DNA of 10,566 bases. It comes from CAVPKN01 sp963832835. Lineage in GTDB: Bacteria > Chlamydiota > Chlamydiia > Chlamydiales > JAAKFR01. The notes under the pieces are model-generated. The model saw only the letters and a program-made list of their open reading frames with translations, was not told the DNA's origin and made no database searches. The stretch spans positions 1-10,566 of the forward strand of contig CAWHVD010000003.1 in NCBI GenBank assembly GCA_963832835.1, given 5' to 3'. A program made the translations under genes and the position numbers. Below are positions 5,480 through 10,566 of the stretch, in pieces; the first letter of the stretch is position 1, and every line of letters starts with the position of its first letter.

Positions 5480-6798
5480 ATGGAATTGGCAGATGAAAGA
5501 TTTTATGAGCGCCTGAAGAAGCATCCTGTTTTAAGAGAAAGATTTGAATCTATTCTAGATATTGCAGAGAATGTCAATGGAGATTGCTTAAAAGCAGATG
5601 ATGCTGAAGAGCATGTTATTCAAGAAGTGCGCAAGCTGGGACAGACAACACTGCAAGATTGGGCTAATGGACAGAATAGCCGGCAAACACAACGAATATT
5701 AGAAGAGCTGGAGCATGGACGACCCTATAAAAAAAACTCTATTGGCACACGACGTATGGGAGGATAGAAATTCAAGAAGTTGTTATTAAGTCACTTCATG
5801 TCACTTGCCGTCCATTTTCAAAGAGCGCAGAAGTGAAATGCCGCGGCTATAGTTTACCCCTTCAACGGGTCATTACCGACTTTGGAGCGGAAGAGTCCTT
5901 CTGTCATGCAGCCGAAAGAATTCAAGAACACTACGGGATAGAAATCCCTATTAGCGGGGTAAGTACGATTACAGAACAGCACGCACAACACATGCTTGAG
6001 GATCAAATAATTACCGATGAAGTCCCCGATAGAGCAGGTGTCGATGTTATTGTAGCCGAAACGGATGGATCGATGATTCCTATTGTAGAGACAAGAGTAT
6101 CTCAAGGGCAGGATAGACGTAAAACGAGAACAGTAAAATGGAAAGAAGCTCGATTGTGTTTGGTTCGTGTGTGGAATGCAGTGACTCCCTTATTTAGAGC
6201 AACGATGGGCTCAGTAGACGAGGTAGGGGACTTGCTTTTAGACGCAGCTATCTAGGTGGGAATGGGAAGTAAAACAAAGATACATGGTGTTGGAGATAGG
6301 GCTAAGTGGATACGAAGCCAGTTTTCTCGATTGTTTGCACAGCAAGGGTCCTATCTTCTCGATTTTTATCACGTCTGTGAATATCTCTGCTCAGCCGCCA
6401 AAAGTCTTTCGATTGAAAAGGGGTGGTACGAGAGAAACAAAGAGCGTCTAAAAAAGAATGAGTACAAAATTGTTCTGGAACACCTATCTCAAAAGATAGA
6501 ACCTCCCGATCTACCGGACGAACAGGCATTTATAAGGGTATGTCATCGCTATCTCTCATCCAGGCAAGACCAATTGGATTACAAGGGGACGCTTACGGCA
6601 GGCTTACCAATAGGCTCTGGGGAAATTGAAAGTGGTCATCGTTTTGTGATTCAAGAGAGACTGAAACTACTGGGAGCATGGTGGAGAGAAGATCATGCAG
6701 CTGCCATGCTCAATTTGAGGGTGCTGCGGTGCAATGGCAAATGGACTTTATACTGGAAAGAGCTGCGGTGCAGGGAAGAGTTGAGCATGGCAGCTTAA
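5480..6798 (+). pseudogene. ISKra4-family transposase, split by frame change and amber codon
   Basis: The start is ATG 5480, with GAGG five bases upstream. The first part (MELADERFYERL...) runs in one frame to 5767. Homology continues in the -1 frame from LYWHTRYGRIEIQEVV (about 5737 on), the shift falling on A8 followed by C at 5729-5737. The middle part holds the first catalytic Asp (ETDGSM, 6064-6066) and ends at TAG 6253-6255. Translation would resume in the same frame with GMGSKTKIHGVGDRAKWI (second Asp, 6295-6297), DFYHVCEYL and GSGEIESGH (Glu near 6622), ending at 6798. The frame change could be programmed, but the amber codon separates the catalytic residues. I therefore read it as inactive unless a suppressor tRNA exists. 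Total length, about 440 codons, is normal. Confidence 0.85.
5731..5737 (+). promoter_or_regulatory. Possible -1 ribosomal slippery site A AAA AAC
   Basis: In the frame of the first transposase part the heptamer reads A AAA AAC, a classic -1 shift site. A -1 shift here continues directly into LYWHTRYGRIEI, the homologous frame. A simple one-base length change in the A8 run would look the same. I did not find a clear downstream stimulatory hairpin by eye. Confidence 0.45.
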
Positions 6799-6828
6799 GC
6801 TCCACTTTTAATTGCACCCGCCTGGTGG
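6799..6828. repeat. ISKra4 terminal inverted repeat, right
   Basis: The 30 bases are exactly complementary to 5374-5403. They begin one base after the transposase stop codon. Two bases further on starts the ISKra4 scar of direct-repeat copy 2. Confidence 0.85.
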
Positions 6829-6829
6829 C

Positions 6830-6917
6830 GGGTGCAATTTCACTCGATAGACTTTTGGCTGCTGAGGAGAGATATTCACAGACGTGATAAAAATCGAGAA
6901 GATAGGACCCTTGCTGT
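6830..6917 (-). mobile_element. ISKra4 scar, second copy
   Basis: Same composition as 37-124: the IS terminus GGGTGCAATT joined to a piece equivalent to 6339-6417, inverted. It lies next to the full-length element in opposite orientation. The complete ISKra4 therefore landed beside, or on, an older relic of its own kind. Confidence 0.75.
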
Positions 6918-6949
6918 TTCTTACCTCATGGGCTGCTGGAAGAGGTTAA

Positions 6950-7183
6950 TTAACCTGAGTTTTCGGAAGATATTTCTATAAGATCTGTCCAAAGGTAGTG
7001 GGTCCAGCCATCGAGAATTTCACCAGCGCGGATCAGTTCGGCTTTGAAGGCTAAGATGCCTTCGTGGCACCAGTAATCTTGATTGATAAGCCGGTGGATT
7101 TTCCACTCTTTCCGCTTTTCTATGGGCATATTGAGGGTTTCTATTTCGCGGTTACCGTAGCGTACTTACACCCGCATAAAGAC
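6950..7183 (-). pseudogene. Lipoprotein fragment, C-terminal half only
   Basis: On the minus strand this encodes VRYGNREIETLNMP through DGWTHYLWTDLIEISSENSG, nearly identical to the end of the 164-residue lipoprotein at 157-651. Upstream of it the CAA codon is TAA, and homology stops four codons further on. There is no signal peptide and no start. It is a truncated duplicate. Confidence 0.88.
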
Positions 7184-7240
7184 TAGTCCTACAAGCCTAC
7201 TCCCTTCTTTCAAGCCATGAATTATCCCCAACACATATCC

Positions 7241-7262
7241 AACGCAGAGGTGCAAAGAGCGT
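7241..7262 (-). repeat. Dispersed intergenic repeat, third copy
   Basis: On the minus strand it reads GCTCTTTGCACCTCTGCGTT, a degenerate relative of 869-898. Apart from this repeat and the promoter candidate, 7186-7363 shows nothing coding. Confidence 0.3.
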
Positions 7263-7293
7263 CCATTTTTCTTTCCGTTTTGGTAGATACCCA

Positions 7294-7323
7294 TTGACCT
7301 GATATTCGAATTTGTTCTATATC
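7294..7323 (+). promoter_or_regulatory. Candidate sigma70-type promoter for the STAND locus
   Basis: TTGACC (7294-7299) is followed after 18 bases by TATATC (7318-7323), about 40 bases ahead of the ATG at 7364. AAGG (about 7351-7354) provides a ribosome binding site with nine bases of spacing. The region is AT-rich, so chance matches are possible. Confidence 0.35.
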
Positions 7324-7363
7324 TTTCAACGTTTATTTATATTTGCTAACAAGGTAAAATTTT

Positions 7364-7594
7364 ATGGCTAACCCAATTCTACCAGCTGCTCAACAACCTG
7401 CAGCAGGGAACCAACTAAATCCAAACGAAATGCCTATTCCGTTTTTTGGCAGAACTTTTGACAAAAGCACCGTATTAGGTGCAGTAGCATTAGTGGCAGG
7501 CATTGCAGCAATTGTTTTTTTCTCTAAGGAAAATTCTGGTTCAATAGCTATTGCAGGCAAGGATGCAACTTCAGTGCTGATAATCCACAAATAA
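7364..7594 (+). CDS. Small single-pass membrane protein, unknown function
   Basis: The 76-residue product has a Pro/Gln/Asn-rich N-terminus (MANPILPAAQQPAAGNQLNP), one membrane helix at about 37-53 (VLGAVALVAGIAAIVFF) and a short charged tail. The start has AAGG nine bases upstream. It ends nine bases before the next gene, so the two are probably co-transcribed. I do not recognise the family. A one-base change near 7570 would extend the tail as SADNPQIRTVHVHSSHF. That recalls the region after the membrane helix of the next protein (CTVHVHIKD). It may thus be a frameshifted remnant of a duplicated N-terminal module rather than a real small gene. Confidence 0.5.
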   Translation: MANPILPAAQQPAAGNQLNPNEMPIPFFGRTFDKSTVLGAVALVAGIAAIVFFSKENSGSIAIAGKDATSVLIIHK

Positions 7595-7603
7595 GAACCG
7601 TTC

Positions 7604-10522
7604 ATGTTCATTCAAGCCATTTCTTCGCCACGAACAGGTGCATTTAGACAATCTGTTCGATCAGTTCCTACTCGCACTATGCGAGCGCATCTCGTTTTCA
7701 CGCCCCATCTGTACAGGTCAACACATCGCTTTTTTGCCATACCTGCACCCACGTACGTTTCTCAATCCAGAAAACTCTTATTAGTGCTTGGAGGTGTAAT
7801 CGCTGGAGTCACAATCTGGCAGTTCATCGAGCACAAACAGACCCTGGCTGAAGAAGAAGCTAGTGGTGATGTTTTCAACCTGAAAGCGCATGGAGGCAGA
7901 GATGCTGCATGCACAGTGCACGTGCATATAAAAGATTCTGAGACCGGGCTCCCCATTAAAAACCTTTCCGATATCGACAAACCAAACCCCAACTTTGTAT
8001 CAAGAAAATCGCTGGAACAGCAGATTGAGCAAGTGCTAAGCGAAGGGAATGTCTGTTATCTCAGAGGGAGTGGGGGATTTGGGAAAACACAACTTGCCCT
8101 TCATTATGTGGAAAAAAATAAAGAGCAATACTCTCACCTACTTTTTATCAATTGTGAAGATTCAGCCTCGTTGAGAAATAGTCTAGAAAAGATCGCCCGC
8201 ACTTTCAACGATTTTCGCAACGAAACAGGATCTATCGAACAAACGAAAGACATTGTTCTAAAATTCATAGATAAAAATAACTCCTATCTGAAAGACAAAA
8301 AAATTTTAATAATTATCGACAATATAGACAATTCAACTGTCAGCAAACACGTACAACCATTCCTTCAAGCCAACATCTCGGGCAACATCCTTGCTACAGG
8401 AAGGCTGGACAGTGGCAATTTTAACAACATGCGCCTAAAGGAAGTCTCTGTTAATAGAGCCACAGCAGATGAAGCATATACCATATTCAAAAACTCCCTC
8501 ACATTGCCGGGTGAGAAGAACCCCTCCTACTGCAAATTTTTTTTTGATGATCACCAACGTAATAAGACAGAGAACTTTTTAATTCAAAGACTTGATGGAA
8601 GTCCTCAGTTGATCCAGCTCGTTGCCGGTTATATTCGTTCACAAAGGGTGCATGATACGGATCAGATCATCCAGCTGTTTAGTAATGATGCCAATCTATT
8701 AAACAAACAACTATTTATAAATTACAATATTCCTGCTGAAGAGATTGGATATCGAAGAAGTATTTGTGGAGCAACAATCCCAAACATCCAAGCGATTGGG
8801 GAAGATTTTGCTAACATGCCCGGAGTTAATGAAATATATTATGATTTTATTTACTACTTAGCCTTTACAACCCCCTACCAAAAGAGTGAATTCCATATAG
8901 ATCAAAATTTGATAGACATTTTAAAAAGCAACTCTTCAAAACCCGCTGTTTACAATCAAGATGTTCCGGAGTTACTTGTTGAGTTTATAAATCGACTCGA
9001 TAAGCATGCTCTCTTGGTTCGCTCCACTACAGAAAAAGGCGACCTCGTGCTTGATCTTCCTTTGAACGTCAAGTGGGCCATTATATTTACTTTTTTTCAA
9101 AAATACGAAAATTTACGCTTTGAAATTGAACAAAAAATCCAAGATTTTGAAAAAAACGCTCAGAATTGGTCCTTAGATTGGCTAGCCAATTTGACTTACA
9201 TCTCAACTGTCGAACGCTTTAAGACTAATCATTATTACGATTTAGATAAACAGAGATATAAATGGTTTTACGCAGGGATAAAATATATTACACTTACGAA
9301 GTCAAAAGATCTTTATTCTTTAAGTTATATAGTTGAGTTTATACAAAAATTCATTAAGTCACCCAAGTTTGCGACAGAAATCCTCAATACGCTTTATAGC
9401 TCACTCTCGGAGCTTACCACCGGATTGTCTCGTCTTTCCTCATCTACTAATGAGTTTTTCCAAAATGTAGACAAAATTGAACTCGATAGCTTAGAAGAAA
9501 TCATGAAGCGGGCAGCAAATTTGAAAATTCCAGGCACAAGCGATGCCTTGCTTTCACTCAGTTACCTTTATACACAAGTAGATCTTGCAAAGAGCGAAGA
9601 GATTCTGAAAATGGAATCTGTTAAGTCTTCAGGAGACTATCTATTTTACTATGCGCATTACTACTATTCAATATCCTTGTGTGCCCAAGATGATGCTAAA
9701 AAGCGCCACTATCTAGAGCAATCTATTGAAAAATACGAGCAACATCTCCCAGCGTTATCAGAAGCGAAACGTGCACCCATCTGCAACAATCTTGCAGTCT
9801 GCTACAGAATGCTAGCACAAATTTCTAGCACAGAAGAGGATAAAAACAATAACCTAGATAATAGTGAGCGCTATTATTCTCGAGCAATCAAAGCTAATCC
9901 GCTTAATCCCGTTTATGAGAGCGGCTACGGGAACTTATTACACATTGCACAAAGACCAGATGAAGCAACTCGGCGTGAAAATATTGCCAAGATTTTAGAT
10001 TCAGACAAGTTTCGTTCGCATTCGAAAGCTTATCAAAATAAAATTGTTGAATTTTTAAGAGCCGAAAAGAGTTTTCTTTTTTCAGATAGCCGTATATCCC
10101 ACACTATGGAAGATCGAGGGGACTTTTTCGGAGGGCTGATCAATGAGAATAAGCAGATTCAAACACTCCAGTTATATGGATGTCATCTCAACGACCAAGC
10201 TGTTGCTCAGATCGCCACATGTTTAATTACAAATACCACACTCACATCACTCCAACTCGAGTTTAATAGTGAAGTCACCGATAAGGGAATCGCGCTGTTA
10301 CGCGAAGCCCTGAAGTCAAACACCTCTCTTCAAAAGCTATGCTTATCTAGAAATAAAAGCATCACTGCTCAAGCAGTCGAAGAACTCATCTACGTGCTTG
10401 GACCTGGGTTTACTTTAGAGCTCAGGGCTAACTCTTTTTTCAGGTCTAACCCTTTTTCGAGTAAAGAAAAACAACGAATTAAAATAATAGCTGCCCAGCA
10501 AAAGATTAACATCTTAATTTAA
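7604..10522 (+). CDS. NLR-like STAND ATPase: membrane segment, NB-ARC, TPR, LRR
   Basis: The 972-residue protein begins with an Arg-rich segment without acidic residues, followed by a membrane helix (about 58-75). The NB-ARC-type ATPase (about 128-345) shows FVSRKSLEQQIE at its entry, Walker A GSGGFGKTQLA (155-165), Walker B ILIIIDNID (234-242), the arginine motif ILATGR (262-267) and a GxP-like DGSPQLIQLVAGYI (331-344). A long helical region includes TPR-like pairs (about 645-800; NNLAVCYRMLAQI, AIKANPLNPVYESGYGNLL). The C-terminus (about 848-935) has three ribonuclease-inhibitor-type leucine-rich repeats (IQTLQLYGCHLNDQAV, LTSLQLEFNSEVTDKGI, LQKLCLSRNKSITAQAV). STAND proteins are nucleotide-driven switches that oligomerise when the repeats sense a ligand. 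A host-interaction or defence role is inferred, not shown. The start at 7604 lacks a clear Shine-Dalgarno; ATG 7679 is an alternative. Confidence 0.85.
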   Translation: MFIQAISSPRTGAFRQSVRSVPTRTMRAHLVFTPHLYRSTHRFFAIPAPTYVSQSRKLLLVLGGVIAGVTIWQFIEHKQTLAEEEASGDVFNLKAHGGRDAACTVHVHIKDSETGLPIKNLSDIDKPNPNFVSRKSLEQQIEQVLSEGNVCYLRGSGGFGKTQLALHYVEKNKEQYSHLLFINCEDSASLRNSLEKIARTFNDFRNETGSIEQTKDIVLKFIDKNNSYLKDKKILIIIDNIDNSTVSKHVQPFLQANISGNILATGRLDSGNFNNMRLKEVSVNRATADEAYTIFKNSLTLPGEKNPSYCKFFFDDHQRNKTENFLIQRLDGSPQLIQLVAGYIRSQRVHDTDQIIQLFSNDANLLNKQLFINYNIPAEEIGYRRSICGATIPNIQAIGEDFANMPGVNEIYYDFIYYLAFTTPYQKSEFHIDQNLIDILKSNSSKPAVYNQDVPELLVEFINRLDKHALLVRSTTEKGDLVLDLPLNVKWAIIFTFFQKYENLRFEIEQKIQDFEKNAQNWSLDWLANLTYISTVERFKTNHYYDLDKQRYKWFYAGIKYITLTKSKDLYSLSYIVEFIQKFIKSPKFATEILNTLYSSLSELTTGLSRLSSSTNEFFQNVDKIELDSLEEIMKRAANLKIPGTSDALLSLSYLYTQVDLAKSEEILKMESVKSSGDYLFYYAHYYYSISLCAQDDAKKRHYLEQSIEKYEQHLPALSEAKRAPICNNLAVCYRMLAQISSTEEDKNNNLDNSERYYSRAIKANPLNPVYESGYGNLLHIAQRPDEATRRENIAKILDSDKFRSHSKAYQNKIVEFLRAEKSFLFSDSRISHTMEDRGDFFGGLINENKQIQTLQLYGCHLNDQAVAQIATCLITNTTLTSLQLEFNSEVTDKGIALLREALKSNTSLQKLCLSRNKSITAQAVEELIYVLGPGFTLELRANSFFRSNPFSSKEKQRIKIIAAQQKINILI

Positions 10523-10566
10523 CTTATCTTGCATCGAATCCATAAGTACACTAATTTATGAAGAGG

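Larger units (their letters stand above)
5374..6828 (+). mobile_element. ISKra4-family insertion sequence, transposase disrupted
   Basis: The ends are a perfect 30-bp inverted repeat (5374-5403 and 6799-6828), reading inward as CCACCAGGCGGGTGCAATT followed by AAAAGTGGAGC. The scars at 37 and 6830 start at GGGTGCAATT, so the true terminus may be 5383/6819, with the outer 9 bp a shared palindrome. The element carries one transposase coding region on the plus strand, broken as described at 5480-6798. It lies upstream of the toxin gene in opposite orientation. No unambiguous target duplication is seen. Confidence 0.85.
6830..7185. repeat. Direct repeat, copy 2
   Basis: This is the second copy of 37-392, ungapped and in the same orientation. 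It abuts the right end of the ISKra4 element. Similarity ends near 7185, where copy 1 continues as lipoprotein gene and this copy changes to unrelated sequence. Confidence 0.9.

Noticed and set aside
5364..6829. GCCTGGTGGC on both sides of ISKra4 as a certain target-site duplication
   Set aside because: The right copy overlaps the perfect 30-bp inverted repeat and the left copy is half of a palindrome, so a shared palindrome explains it equally well; kept only as an alternative.
1..10566. CRISPR array, tRNA, rRNA or riboswitch
   Set aside because: No regularly spaced repeats, cloverleaf or rRNA-like sequence was seen on either strand by eye.

Overview
This window most likely comes from an environmental chlamydia (order Parachlamydiales, genus not resolvable here). 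The case rests on three things recognised from memory, without a search. One is a decayed V-type ATP synthase K subunit whose readable parts look like the chlamydial proteolipid. Another is a lipoprotein of a type common in amoeba-associated chlamydiae. The third is a TPR toxin whose chassis resembles expanded families in the same group. The region is accessory and degraded, with two insertion sequences, an IS scar present twice, three broken genes or gene fragments and dispersed palindromic repeats.

Layout, left to right. 37-392 is the first copy of a roughly 355-bp direct repeat: a short ISKra4 scar plus the 3' half of a lipoprotein gene (157-651, minus). 652-905 is non-coding, with three hairpins and copies of a degenerate intergenic repeat. 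906-1324 (minus) is a frameshifted V-ATPase K pseudogene. 1381-3917 (minus) is a toxin-immunity pair: a 735-residue TPR protein ending in an Ntox50-like toxin domain, overlapping by one base (TAATG) a 109-residue candidate immunity gene. The toxin gene is split by an ISAs1 element (3888-5190) with a perfect 10-bp target duplication. Its original 5' end, with a likely signal peptide, survives at 5191-5329. The IS supplies a new ATG overlapping the transposase stop.

5374-6828 is an ISKra4 element whose transposase is split by a -1 frame change at an A8 slippery run and by an in-frame amber codon. 6830-7185 is the second direct-repeat copy, holding the truncated lipoprotein pseudogene. On the plus strand, 7364-10522 carries a small membrane protein and a 972-residue NLR-like STAND ATPase (membrane segment, NB-ARC, TPR, leucine-rich repeats).

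Working model (inference): a secreted contact-dependent or host-directed toxin with its immunity gene was inactivated or rewired by IS insertions inside an island bounded by direct repeats. Next to it lies a two-gene STAND locus that may act in host interaction or in defence.
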